Assembly (NCBI GenBank): GCA_031550535.1
Contig: JAVBOM010000057.1
Coordinates: 1-64,000, forward strand
Direction: 5' to 3'
Length of the DNA: 64,000 bases
From: Avichristensenella sp031550535
GTDB taxonomy: Bacteria; Bacillota; Clostridia; Christensenellales; Aristaeellaceae
Below the pieces are notes generated by a model. The model had not been told where the DNA came from. It worked only from the letters and a program-made list of their open reading frames with translations, and made no database searches. Below, one piece after another: positions 54,217 through 62,055 of this stretch; within the stretch, counting starts at the first letter, position 1, and each line of letters begins with the position of its first letter. A program made the position numbers and the translations under genes.

Positions 54217-55412
54217 TCGCTTTCTTCGCAGGGACACGGGGCACTATCGGGGGGTTCCCCGCCATCGCCCCCTGAAACGGGGGGGCACGGCTCGGCAAGC
54301 ACGCCACGCAGGTGCGCAAACAGGCAGCGCACGTCCGCGAGCGTGCTTTCGAATATTTTGGTGCGCCACGCGCTCTGCACCACCACCAGGACGACCGGCG
54401 CGAAGATGAGGCCGATGACCCCGTACAGCTCCATGCCCACAAACATGGAGATCAGCGACAGCAGGGGGGACAATCCCATGTGGTTGCTGAGGAGCTTCGG
54501 CTCGGTTACGCGGCGGAAGATGTTCAGGCCCAGGGTGAGCAGCAGCAACCCGGTGCCGAGCCGGGGCAGGCCGATGATAAAGCAGATGATGCCCCAAGGG
54601 ATGTACAGCGTGCCATTGCCAAAGATGGGCAGGAACTCCAGCAGCGCGGCCAGCAGGGAAATCAGCAGCGCGTACGGCAGGCCGAATAGGCTGAGCATGG
54701 GCCATGAAACCAGAAGCACCAGCACGCCATACAGGAATTGCACGCGGACATACCCGCCCATGCTGCTCCACGCCGTGCCAGAAAGCTGCTCCGACCGGGC
54801 GCGTGTGGAATCGCCCATCATGCCGAACAGGCGCGCCTTGATCCCCCTGTAATCGGCGGCGATGAAGTAAATGCCCAGCAGCAGGAAGTTGAGGTAGATC
54901 AAGCCATAGGGGATGCCGGAGGCGATGCTGATGGTGAAATTAACCACCTGGCCCAGGAGCGACGTGCCCGCCTCGCCCAGCTTGACGAACGCGTCGTTCA
55001 GCGCGCCGCGCAGCCATTGCTCCGCCTCCGTGGGCAAATAGTCCAGCGCGCTCAGCACGGAGTTGGCCGCGCCGCGCAGAATGGAGATAATATCGTTCAC
55101 GATGGCTTGGTAGTTGCCGGATATCTGCAGAATTTGAAAGACGATGGTGGAGATGATCCAGTACAGCAACCCGCAGATGGCCGCGCAGACAAGGATGACC
55201 CAGATGGCCACCGCCGCGCCGTGTTTGAGGCGCATGCGTTTTTCAGCCCAGCGGATGGGCCGCTGCAACATCACGGCGACGAGCAGCGCCAGGATGAACG
55301 GCGAGAACAGCCGCCACACCAGCGGGCCGAAAAACCACAGGAAAAGCACGACCAAAAGCGCGACCGTCAGCCGGATCGCGAGCCTGCCGAGTGCGCGCCC
55401 CACAGCGGACAC
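54192..55412 (-). CDS. AI-2E family transporter
   Basis: 406 residues from a GTG at 55412, with GAGGAGG eight bases upstream; upstream frame lies in the promoter. About eight hydrophobic segments. FSPFILALLVAVMLQRPIRWAE and the C-terminal GLSPLLSLISMFVGMELYGVIGLIFAPV are typical of the AI-2E/PerM (PF01594) family. Members export or import small solutes, including autoinducer-2 and Na+ in some cases; the substrate here is unknown. The last 35 residues are a Pro/Cys-rich tail (CPPVSGGDGGEPP) not usual for the family. Confidence 0.85.
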   Translation of the reverse strand: MSAVGRALGRLAIRLTVALLVVLFLWFFGPLVWRLFSPFILALLVAVMLQRPIRWAEKRMRLKHGAAVAIWVILVCAAICGLLYWIISTIVFQILQISGNYQAIVNDIISILRGAANSVLSALDYLPTEAEQWLRGALNDAFVKLGEAGTSLLGQVVNFTISIASGIPYGLIYLNFLLLGIYFIAADYRGIKARLFGMMGDSTRARSEQLSGTAWSSMGGYVRVQFLYGVLVLLVSWPMLSLFGLPYALLISLLAALLEFLPIFGNGTLYIPWGIICFIIGLPRLGTGLLLLTLGLNIFRRVTEPKLLSNHMGLSPLLSLISMFVGMELYGVIGLIFAPVVLVVVQSAWRTKIFESTLADVRCLFAHLRGVLAEPCPPVSGGDGGEPPDSAPCPCEESDQNSTVQP

Positions 55413-55460
55413 GGCCGTCACCTCCTCGCCCGTGCGGCATAATGTCTCCGTAGCATGTCC

Positions 55461-55489
55461 AGTATAATGCAATTTGCTTGGAATGGCAA
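55461..55489 (-). promoter_or_regulatory. Promoter of the AI-2E gene
   Basis: On the minus strand TTGCCA and TATACT with a 17-base spacer. Confidence 0.75.
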
Positions 55490-55553
55490 GAAATGGAGAG
55501 CCGGAGCGGGTGACGCCGTGCCGGGTGTCGCGGCTTGGTTTTTCTTTTGTGAT

Positions 55554-56168
55554 TTACGCATCCTGTATGATGCTGGCATCGCCTTCCGCGCGATCCTCGG
55601 CATTGTCCGGCATTTCCCGCACGTCGGGCGCGCTCACACGCTCTTTCCCGCCCCTTTTCGCGTAGCACACCTCGTCCTCGAAGCGATAGCCCATCTGTTT
55701 GTAAAACGCGCGGGCGGGCTTGTTGTCCCTGCCGGTCAACAGCCGGAATTCCGTGACGCCGCGCGCCGCGTACCACGTCTCCGCATACGCCATCAGCGCG
55801 GAAGCCGCGCCCTGCCGCCGGTGCGCGTCCTGGACGTATAGCTCCGTGAATTCCACCGTGGGCGCTGTGTAGCAAAACGAACGCAAGATTTGCCCGCATA
55901 GAAATGCCGCCACCGCGCCGTCCTTTTCCGCGACGAACACGGTTTCCTGGCTGTTTTGGGCGAGTTTCTGCCAGACAGCCGGCGGCGTATTGGTGCTGGG
56001 ACCGTTGAACACCTCGTTCAGTCTGTGGAGCGCGTCCGCGTCCATGACAGTGGCGACGCGGACAAGGTAAGGATTTCCGGCGAAATCCTCTTGTGATGCC
56101 CGATTCTTCGAATCAGCGCCACCGACAACGAAACGATTCCTCTTGGAATCCCTTTCATGCATATTCAT
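55554..56168 (-). CDS. GNAT acetyltransferase with repeat-encoded N terminus
   Basis: About 204 residues from the ATG at 56168 (or 56162). The GNAT domain runs from LVRVATVMDADALHRL to about residue 180, with AHRRQGAASALMAYAE as the acetyl-CoA loop and GRDNKPARAFYKQMGYRF after it. Residues before LVRV are translated from the reverse strand of a twin-hairpin element and a half element. There is no start codon between them and the domain except one inside the first strand. An extended -10 (TGCTATACT) ends only about seven bases before 56168, so the mRNA may be leaderless. No ribosome-binding site is visible. Confidence 0.7.
   Translation of the reverse strand: MNMHERDSKRNRFVVGGADSKNRASQEDFAGNPYLVRVATVMDADALHRLNEVFNGPSTNTPPAVWQKLAQNSQETVFVAEKDGAVAAFLCGQILRSFCYTAPTVEFTELYVQDAHRRQGAASALMAYAETWYAARGVTEFRLLTGRDNKPARAFYKQMGYRFEDEVCYAKRGGKERVSAPDVREMPDNAEDRAEGDASIIQDA
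56066..56126 (+). repeat. Twin-hairpin element, copy 12, in the GNAT gene 5' end
   Basis: GGTAAGGATTTC-CGGC-GAAATCC then GATGCCCGATTC-TTC-GAATCAGCGCC and ACCGAC. A half element GATTCC-TCTT-GGAATC lies next to it at 56134-56155. Confidence 0.87.
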
Positions 56169-56188
56169 GTTTATAGTATAGCATAAAA
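56158..56188 (+). promoter_or_regulatory. Candidate sigma-G promoter of spoVA
   Basis: TGCATA at 56158-56163 and CATAAAA at 56182-56188 with an 18-base spacer. This resembles the sigma-G pattern (TGMATA, CATACTA) expected for spoVA. It overlaps the opposite -10 of the GNAT gene. Confidence 0.4.
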
Positions 56189-56229
56189 AAACAAAAACAG
56201 AACACACTAGGCCATAGTAAATCATCCAA

Positions 56230-56287
56230 GACGGCGGCGCTGATTCGGAGAATCGGGCGCCATGAGAGGATTCCGCAAGGAATCCTG
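56230..56287 (-). repeat. Twin-hairpin element, copy 13
   Basis: Minus strand: AGGATTCC-TTGC-GGAATCC, then GGCGCCCGATTC-TCC-GAATCAGCGCCGCC. It is opposite in orientation to copy 12, so the two flank the GNAT/spoVA promoter region as an inverted pair. Confidence 0.87.
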
Positions 56288-56316
56288 ACATCTCAATCGC
56301 GCGAAGGAGGCGCACA

Positions 56317-56901
56317 ATGGTCTATATCAGGATCAAGCCGCGCATCATGGCCATGGTGGGGGAAACGCTCGCGCTCGGCGATGTGGCGGACCTTTTGTCG
56401 GACGCCCGCCTGAACCTGGCGCAGTTGCGCGTTTCCCTGCCGAAAGGCGCGGGCATCTGGCAGGTGGATGCGCTGCAACTGATTGTACAGATTCAAGAGC
56501 ACGCGCCGGACGAGGTGATTAACGTCCTGGGCGACGGCACCGGCTGGCTGCACCGCGAGACGAAGAAGGCGCGGCGCATGCGGCACGAGGGCGGCGCTGG
56601 CTACTGGCTGCGCGCGGGCTTGGCTTGTCTGCTGCTCGCGGCAGGGGCGGCGCTGGCCATCGGGTGGTTTCACGCGGATGTCAACATGGCGGATGCGCAA
56701 AACGCGCTGTACACGGCCGTCGCGGGGCGAGAGGCGGCCAGCCCGCTGCTGATCGCCGTACCTTACGCGCTGGGTGTGGGTCTGGGCGTGGCGCTGTACT
56801 ACGCGCTGATCGGCCGGAAAACAGTTTCCCCGCTGACCGTGAAGATGCGGGAGTATCGCGAAGACATCGAGAAGAACGCGGGGCGCAGCACACGGCCGTG
56901 A
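56317..56901 (+). CDS. spoVAA: Stage V sporulation protein AA
   Basis: 194 residues. VYIRIKPRIMAMVGETLALGDVADLL is the family start. The soluble N-terminal domain (about 1-90) precedes two membrane helices (about 98-120 and 140-165). It is part of the dipicolinic-acid channel complex in the spore inner membrane. AAGGAGG lies upstream of the ATG. First gene of the spoVA operon; it overlaps spoVAB by a GTGA. Confidence 0.88.
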   Translation: MVYIRIKPRIMAMVGETLALGDVADLLSDARLNLAQLRVSLPKGAGIWQVDALQLIVQIQEHAPDEVINVLGDGTGWLHRETKKARRMRHEGGAGYWLRAGLACLLLAAGAALAIGWFHADVNMADAQNALYTAVAGREAASPLLIAVPYALGVGLGVALYYALIGRKTVSPLTVKMREYREDIEKNAGRSTRP

Positions 56902-57308
56902 CGCGTGTGCTGGCCGCGGTGGTCGTGCTGTTGTCCGGCACCATCGCGGGGGGCGGGCTGGCCGTCGTATGGCTGGTGCTGAACCTGCCCGGCCGCACGA
57001 TGGACATTTTTGGCGTCACGGGCGAGATTCGCTATGGCTGGGCCGTGCTCCTGGGAACGATGGCCGGCACGCTGCTGCCGATCGGCGGACTGACCGTGGG
57101 CCTGGGCACCGCATCAGGCGCGATCGTGATGCTGCTCAGCGGCGTGATGACGGGCATGCTGGCCTCCTCGCTGGCCGAGGTGATGGGCATTGTGCCGCAG
57201 GCGCTCGCGCGGATGCGCGTTACGCGGGCGGAAAAGACCGCCTGCTGGGCCATGGCCGTGGGCAAGGCCATCGGGGCGCTTTTAGCGTGCCTGGCTGCGC
57301 TGCGGTGA
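56898..57308 (+). CDS. spoVAB: Stage V sporulation protein AB
   Basis: 136 residues from a GTG that overlaps the spoVAA stop (GTGA). Four hydrophobic segments with glycine-rich helices (AGGGLAVVWLVL, LGTMAGTLLPIGGLTVGLG, AIVMLLSGVMTGMLASSLAEVMG) match SpoVAB in size and pattern. It assists SpoVA channel assembly for dipicolinic-acid uptake and release. Confidence 0.85.
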   Translation: MTRVLAAVVVLLSGTIAGGGLAVVWLVLNLPGRTMDIFGVTGEIRYGWAVLLGTMAGTLLPIGGLTVGLGTASGAIVMLLSGVMTGMLASSLAEVMGIVPQALARMRVTRAEKTACWAMAVGKAIGALLACLAALR

Positions 57309-57420
57309 TTTTCCTGCGATTTTCCGCCCGGCGCATGCCCTGGCGCGGAATGGGCAAAAATGAGCGTACGCCGCGCGGCATTCTCCGCGCGCATCATTCT
57401 TCCAAAGGAGCCGAACAAGC

Positions 57421-57585
57421 ATGACGAATCACGCGATGGAAGAAAAGAACCGGCACAACCACCCGGTTTTCATCATGACGCGCGACCCGAGGCCCTCGGA
57501 CCGCGAAACGCGCATGTACCCGCCGCCGGGCAAGTGGATTGTCCGCGCGCGCGGACAGGACCCGGCGGCCAAGGAGGAACCATGA
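57421..57585 (+). CDS. Small ORF in the spoVA operon, unknown
   Basis: 54 codons, MTNHAMEEKN to ...AAKEEP, below common length cut-offs. AAAGGAG lies ten bases upstream of the ATG, and its TGA overlaps the spoVAC ATG as ATGA, the same coupling used throughout the operon. It sits between spoVAB and spoVAC, where Bacillus has no gene. It has no membrane segment and is basic and proline/arginine-rich (RDPRPSDRETRMYPPPGK). Function unknown; chance is possible but the ribosome-binding site and overlap argue against it. Confidence 0.55.
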   Translation: MTNHAMEEKNRHNHPVFIMTRDPRPSDRETRMYPPPGKWIVRARGQDPAAKEEP

Positions 57586-58040
57586 GCCAGAAGAATAACA
57601 AGAACCAGAACAAGCCGTATTTGAAGCTTGTCGAACAGCTTACCCCGAAATCCGACCTGGGCAAGGGCATTTTGCACGCCTTCTGGGTGGGCGGGGTGAT
57701 CTGCATCGTGGGGCAGTTGATCTTTGACGCCGCTGAAGGGTGGCTTCATCTGGTGAAGGACGACGCGTCTGCGCTGACTTCCATCTCCATGGTGTTCCTG
57801 GGCGGCCTGCTGACCGCCATCGGGCTGTATGACCAAATTGGCAAATACGCGGGCGCGGGCTCCATCGTGCCGATCACGGGCTTCGCCAACTCCATCGTGG
57901 CCAGCGCCATGGAATTCCGGCGCGAGGGTCTGGTGATGGGCGTCGGCGCGAAGCTGTTCCTGATCGCGGGGCCGGTGTTAGTATACGGCATCGGAACATC
58001 GGTGATCGTGGGCATTATTGCTTTTATTGTGGGGGTGTGA
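57582..58040 (+). CDS. spoVAC: Stage V sporulation protein AC
   Basis: 152 residues from the ATG at 57582, with AAGGAGG upstream. Four membrane helices. QLTPKSDLGKGILHAFWVGG and GKYAGAGSIVPITGFANS are SpoVAC signatures. SpoVAC is the mechanosensitive channel of the dipicolinic-acid release system. The gene is followed after three bases by spoVAD. Confidence 0.93.
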   Translation: MSQKNNKNQNKPYLKLVEQLTPKSDLGKGILHAFWVGGVICIVGQLIFDAAEGWLHLVKDDASALTSISMVFLGGLLTAIGLYDQIGKYAGAGSIVPITGFANSIVASAMEFRREGLVMGVGAKLFLIAGPVLVYGIGTSVIVGIIAFIVGV

Positions 58041-58043
58041 GCG

Positions 58044-59066
58044 ATGGCGACCAGACTTGGCAAGCAAACCGTCGAACTGAGCACCCGTCCCGTCGTGCTG
58101 ATGTGGGCGTCGTCCGTGGGCAAGAAAGAGGGGGAAGGCCCGCTCCAGGGCAAGTTTGATGTCGTGCACGAGGACGACACGATGGGCGAGGACAACTGGG
58201 AAAAGGCCGAATCGCGCATGTTCCAGGACGCCGTCAGCCGCTGCATCGAGAAGGCGGGTGTCAAACCCGCGGATGTCCGGATGCTGATGGGCGGTGACCT
58301 GCTGAACCAGCTTGCCGCGTCCAACTTCGCGGGGCGTGAACTGGGCATTCCGTTCCTGGGATTGTTCGGCGCGTGCTCGACCATGGCGGAGAGCCTGGCC
58401 GTGGGCGCGATGGTCCTGGAGGGCGGTTGCGCGGACCGCGTCGTCTGCGCCGCCAGCAGCCACTTCTGCACGGCGGAGCGGCAGTTTCGCTTCCCGTTGG
58501 AGCTCGGCACCCAGCGCCCGCCGAGCGCGCAGTGGACCGTCACCGGCGCGGGCGCGGTGATGCTCGCGGAACCCGTGCTGATGGGGCACCCCGCGCCGAC
58601 GATCTCGCACGTGACCATCGGCAAGCCGATTGACTTTGGCGTGACCGACGCGACGAACATGGGCGCGGCGATGGCCCCGGCGGCGGCGGACACGCTCTAC
58701 CAGCACTTCATGGACACGGGCAGAACGCCGAACGACTATGATGTGATCGCCACTGGCGACCTGGGCATGGTCGGCAGCCGCCTGCTGATGGAATTGATGA
58801 AGGAAAAGGGCATGCAGATCAACGAACGGCGGCACGTGGACTGCGGGCTATCGATCTTCTCGCCCGATCAGGACGTGCACGCGGGCGGGAGCGGCTGCGG
58901 CTGCTCGGCATCGGTGCTGTGCGCGGAGCTATTGCCGCGCGTGCTCGCGGGCAAGATCGACCGGCTGCTGTTCATGGCGACCGGCGCGCTGATGAGCACC
59001 ACCAGCGCCAACGAGGGCGAGAGCATTCCGTCCATCGCGCACGCGGTGGTGATTGAAAGGCCGTAA
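58044..59066 (+). CDS. spoVAD: Stage V sporulation protein AD
   Basis: 340 residues of a thiolase-like fold without membrane helices. FGACSTMAESLAVGA and HAGGSGCGCSASVLCAELLPR are characteristic. SpoVAD binds dipicolinic acid. Length and motifs are normal. GGGGGTGTGAGCG lies before the ATG. Confidence 0.94.
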   Translation: MATRLGKQTVELSTRPVVLMWASSVGKKEGEGPLQGKFDVVHEDDTMGEDNWEKAESRMFQDAVSRCIEKAGVKPADVRMLMGGDLLNQLAASNFAGRELGIPFLGLFGACSTMAESLAVGAMVLEGGCADRVVCAASSHFCTAERQFRFPLELGTQRPPSAQWTVTGAGAVMLAEPVLMGHPAPTISHVTIGKPIDFGVTDATNMGAAMAPAAADTLYQHFMDTGRTPNDYDVIATGDLGMVGSRLLMELMKEKGMQINERRHVDCGLSIFSPDQDVHAGGSGCGCSASVLCAELLPRVLAGKIDRLLFMATGALMSTTSANEGESIPSIAHAVVIERP

Positions 59067-59078
59067 GGGGGCATTTGC

Positions 59079-59453
59079 GTGTTTTTAGAAACGATTTGGA
59101 TGTACCTGAAGGTGTTTTTGGTGGGCGGTGCGCTGTGCGCCATCGGCCAGGTATTGCTGATGAAAACGCGGATCACGTCCGCGCGCATCCTGGTCGGGTA
59201 TGTGACGGCCGGGGTGATCCTGGGGGGTATCGGTATCTACCAGCCGCTGGTGGATTTCGCGGGCGCGGGGGCGTCCATCCCGCTGCTGGGCTTTGGCAAC
59301 AGTCTGGCGAAGGGCGCAATTGAGGCCGTAGGGGAACGCGGGCTGATCGGCGCGTTCACGGGCGGGCTGACGGCGACCGCGGGCGGGGTCGCGGCGGCGG
59401 TGGTGTTTGGGTATCTGTTCGCGGTGATTTTCACGCCGAAGATGAAGGTGTGA
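59079..59453 (+). CDS. spoVAE: Stage V sporulation protein AE
   Basis: 124 residues from a GTG with AAGGGGG upstream. Four membrane helices, YLKVFLVGGALCAIGQVLL and ASIPLLGFGNSLAKGA, match the SpoVAE (AEB-type) family. It completes the operon. There is no spoVAF or spoVAEA in this window; the gene is followed by a twin-hairpin element and a terminator. Confidence 0.93.
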   Translation: MFLETIWMYLKVFLVGGALCAIGQVLLMKTRITSARILVGYVTAGVILGGIGIYQPLVDFAGAGASIPLLGFGNSLAKGAIEAVGERGLIGAFTGGLTATAGGVAAAVVFGYLFAVIFTPKMKV

Positions 59454-59456
59454 GCA

Positions 59457-59517
59457 GGTAGAGATTCCTGGCGGAATCTCCTTATGGCGGCCAATTCTTT
59501 GAATTTGCGCCGCCGTC
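59457..59517 (+). repeat. Twin-hairpin element, copy 14
   Basis: GGTAGAGATTCC-TGGC-GGAATCTC then GGCGGCCAATTC-TTT-GAATTTGCGCCGCC. It follows spoVAE by three bases. Confidence 0.87.
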
Positions 59518-59534
59518 CAGAAACGGGGGAATGG

Positions 59535-59572
59535 ACCGCCGCGCGGGCAGGAATGCCGGCGCGGCGGTTTTC
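59535..59572 (+). terminator. Intrinsic terminator after spoVA
   Basis: ACCGCCGCGC pairs perfectly with GCGCGGCGGT around a 14-base loop, then TTT. Confidence 0.85.
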
Positions 59573-59623
59573 TGTCCACATCGATGAGGGCCGCCACCCG
59601 GCAGCCCTCGCTTTGTCGTCCCG

Positions 59624-61315
59624 TCACTCTCCCGCACTATCCTCCTGATATACAACCTTGCCGGAAACGGGCACCACCTGCCCGGTAAGCCGGAGCGCGT
59701 CCGCCGGGACATACCCGGCTGTGCGGCCACCCTCGCCGCCGTCGCACTCCACATAGCACCAGATCCCGCTCGTACAGAGAACGCGCACGCCGAGCCCTTT
59801 GTCGAGCTTGGCGAAGATGTAGGAATCATCGGACGGCGCCTTGCGGACATCGACATGATCGCCGTCCTTGGGTAGGATTTCCGCCATCGGGACGCCTGGG
59901 ATCACGTCGTAAATGTCGTCACCGGCAGCGTAGTTCTCAGCGGGAATGTAGCCCGCCATATCAAACTGGCTGGCAATCCACACCAGCACCCAGCCGTCGC
60001 GTGTGCCGTGCACGGGGCTGATGCTCGCGCCGCTGTTGACCGTCATGATGACGCTATCGGGGTCAGCGGGATCCAGCCGCACTTCCGTGGGTTTGCCGTC
60101 CGGCGTGGAGACACGCGCGATCATCTCCCGTGGGTCATCTGGAGAGACGAGATATTCCTCCGGATCCACAGGGTATTGCTCGTCATGTGTGTAGGCGTCC
60201 AGGCGGCTGCTTTCCGGCCCGCCGTCCACAAGGGGGATAATTTCTGTGGCCAGCACCCGCTCGGCAAAGGTATCGTACACCTCGATGGTGACGCTCTGGG
60301 GCAGGGTTTCCATCAGCGGCTTGCGCTCGATGAGAAAGCGGTTGCCGCCATACCAGGTAACATTGTAGCGATTCCGTTCGTTCTGCGCCGCCATTTCGTA
60401 GGGCGTCCCGCTTTCCGTATCCAGCATTCGGATTGAGATGCCGTACTGACCGTAACCGCCAAACCCTTCCGGCATCTTGTAGGCGACACCTTCGCCGCCC
60501 AGGTAGCGGAGATAGAGGCGGGCGACGGTTTCCGTCTCGGTACGCTTCAGATATAGGGTATCGACAGTGATGCCCGTGTCGCCGAGCGTTACGGGCCCCG
60601 CGTTGTGCTTCTTCTCCAGCGCCTTGACCGTGTCCACGGTGAAGGGGATTTCGACCGTTTCCACCTCCATGCCTTCGAGCGACTGGCCGGCACTGCGCTT
60701 ACCGTATACCACAATGCAGGTCATCTCGGCCGTGTCATCGAGCGTGAAAATGACCGGGTCACTCAGGAAGGAGACAGAGCCATCCTCGTTCAGGATGGAG
60801 TTGCCCGTGTTACTCGTGGTCATGTACGCGTCGACAACATACGTATCCTCGGTGAGCAGAACGGGGAATGGCGTTGTGTTCGGGAGTTCGCGGCCATTGT
60901 CGTCCTTTGGGAAATCCCAGATATCCATGAGCGTGCGCAACTGCTCCTTCACCCCCGGGCGCGGTGCGATGGTGATGGTAAAGTAGTAATTGCGGCCGTC
61001 TCCTGCGGCCTCCGTGACCGTGACTTCCAGGTCGCCCACAACCTTTTGCACCAGCGGTTCGCTGCCGCCCATCCGGTGTGACAGATCGACACCGTACGCG
61101 CTATCGCCTTCGCCGATGAATTCCCTCAGCCCCGCTCGGTTCGCTATCGCCAGCGCCGTGGCGGCAAGCAGCAGCGTCAGCAGCGCGGCAACCAGTATCG
61201 GGGTGAAGCGCAGTTTTCGCACAGGCTTTTCCTCCTCCCGCAGTGTGTTTTCCACCAGGGCCCGAAAATCATCCGGCGTAGGCCCAAATGCCCTCGGCCA
61301 GTCACGCCTTTTCAT
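59624..61315 (-). CDS. Membrane-anchored anti-sigma-like protein with large outer domain
   Basis: 563 residues. A short cytosolic N terminus (about 1-35) is followed by one membrane helix (FTPILVAALLTLLLAATALAIA) and a large extracytoplasmic part. The early outer region resembles DUF4179 of anti-sigma factors. Two SH3-like segments close the protein (about 430-480 and 495-550, with HVDVRKAPSDDSYIFAKLDKG), likely for cell-wall binding. It overlaps the ECF sigma gene by 14 bases, which fits a sigma/anti-sigma pair that senses an envelope signal. Confidence 0.7.
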   Translation of the reverse strand: MKRRDWPRAFGPTPDDFRALVENTLREEEKPVRKLRFTPILVAALLTLLLAATALAIANRAGLREFIGEGDSAYGVDLSHRMGGSEPLVQKVVGDLEVTVTEAAGDGRNYYFTITIAPRPGVKEQLRTLMDIWDFPKDDNGRELPNTTPFPVLLTEDTYVVDAYMTTSNTGNSILNEDGSVSFLSDPVIFTLDDTAEMTCIVVYGKRSAGQSLEGMEVETVEIPFTVDTVKALEKKHNAGPVTLGDTGITVDTLYLKRTETETVARLYLRYLGGEGVAYKMPEGFGGYGQYGISIRMLDTESGTPYEMAAQNERNRYNVTWYGGNRFLIERKPLMETLPQSVTIEVYDTFAERVLATEIIPLVDGGPESSRLDAYTHDEQYPVDPEEYLVSPDDPREMIARVSTPDGKPTEVRLDPADPDSVIMTVNSGASISPVHGTRDGWVLVWIASQFDMAGYIPAENYAAGDDIYDVIPGVPMAEILPKDGDHVDVRKAPSDDSYIFAKLDKGLGVRVLCTSGIWCYVECDGGEGGRTAGYVPADALRLTGQVVPVSGKVVYQEDSAGE

Positions 61316-61805
61316 ACGCGCACCCCTCCTCGTCCTCCAGCATCTCTTTGAGCAGACCGCGCGCGTGGCGCAGGCGTGTTTTGACTGTGCCCTCGGGCAT
61401 GCGCAGCATCGCGGCGATTTCTTTCATGGCGTATCCTTCGATATAGTGGAGCATCACCGGCAGGCGGTACTTGTCCGGCAGGGACATCAGCGCGTCGTAC
61501 AGCTCCCCGTCGGCGAGGGGCGGCGGCGTATCCGCGATGTCCTCCGCGATCTCGGCTTCCTCATTGAACGGCAGTTCGCGCTGCCGCCGCCGGAGCAGGG
61601 TGTAGCACTCGTTGATCAGAATGCGCACCAGCCAGGTGGTCAAGAGGCGGTCGTCGCGCAGCGTCTCCCGCTTTTGCAGCGCGCGGCGCAGGCATTCCTG
61701 CACGGCGTCCGCCTGATCGTCCCGGTTGCCCAGGATGCCGTAGGAGACGCGGTACAGCGTGTCCGTAAGGGCAATGATGTTGTCCATAAACGCTTGTTTT
61801 GTCAT
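61302..61805 (-). CDS. ECF-type RNA polymerase sigma factor
   Basis: 167 residues from the ATG at 61805, with AAGGACGG upstream. Sigma-70 region 2 (YGILGNRDDQADAVQECLRRALQ) and region 4 (LPDKYRLPVMLHYIEGYAMKEIAAMLRMPEGTVKTRLRHARGLLKEML) are intact. It directs transcription of an unknown regulon controlled by the membrane protein encoded downstream. A twin-hairpin element lies about 60 bases upstream. Confidence 0.9.
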   Translation of the reverse strand: MTKQAFMDNIIALTDTLYRVSYGILGNRDDQADAVQECLRRALQKRETLRDDRLLTTWLVRILINECYTLLRRRQRELPFNEEAEIAEDIADTPPPLADGELYDALMSLPDKYRLPVMLHYIEGYAMKEIAAMLRMPEGTVKTRLRHARGLLKEMLEDEEGCAYEKA

Positions 61806-61863
61806 GGATTTCCGTCCTTCGTGTTGCCGGGTGGCCGCGTCCGGCCTTCCGGCGTCTTTGGCG

Positions 61864-61921
61864 GAAAGAATTTTTCGCAAAATTCCTTTACGGCTCGGAA
61901 TCTCCGGTTCCTCGCCCCGTC
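61864..61921 (+). repeat. Twin-hairpin element, copy 15
   Basis: AAAGAATTTT-TCGC-AAAATTCC then GGCTCGGAATC-TCC-GGTTCCTCG and CCCCGTC. The stems differ from the consensus but pair well. Confidence 0.7.
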
Positions 61922-61982
61922 AATGGTTAGACGCGGAAGGGATGGTTTGAGTTTTCCATTCGCGGAATTCATTCGCGCCGGT

Positions 61983-62011
61983 TTGAAACCCATGGGCGCG
62001 TATGGTATAAT
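61983..62011 (+). promoter_or_regulatory. Promoter of the kinase gene
   Basis: TTGAAA at 61983-61988, 17-base spacer, perfect TATAAT at 62006-62011. Confidence 0.8.
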
Positions 62012-62055
62012 TTGCTTACAATCACGCGACTAATGAACGAGCGGGGAGAATGACG

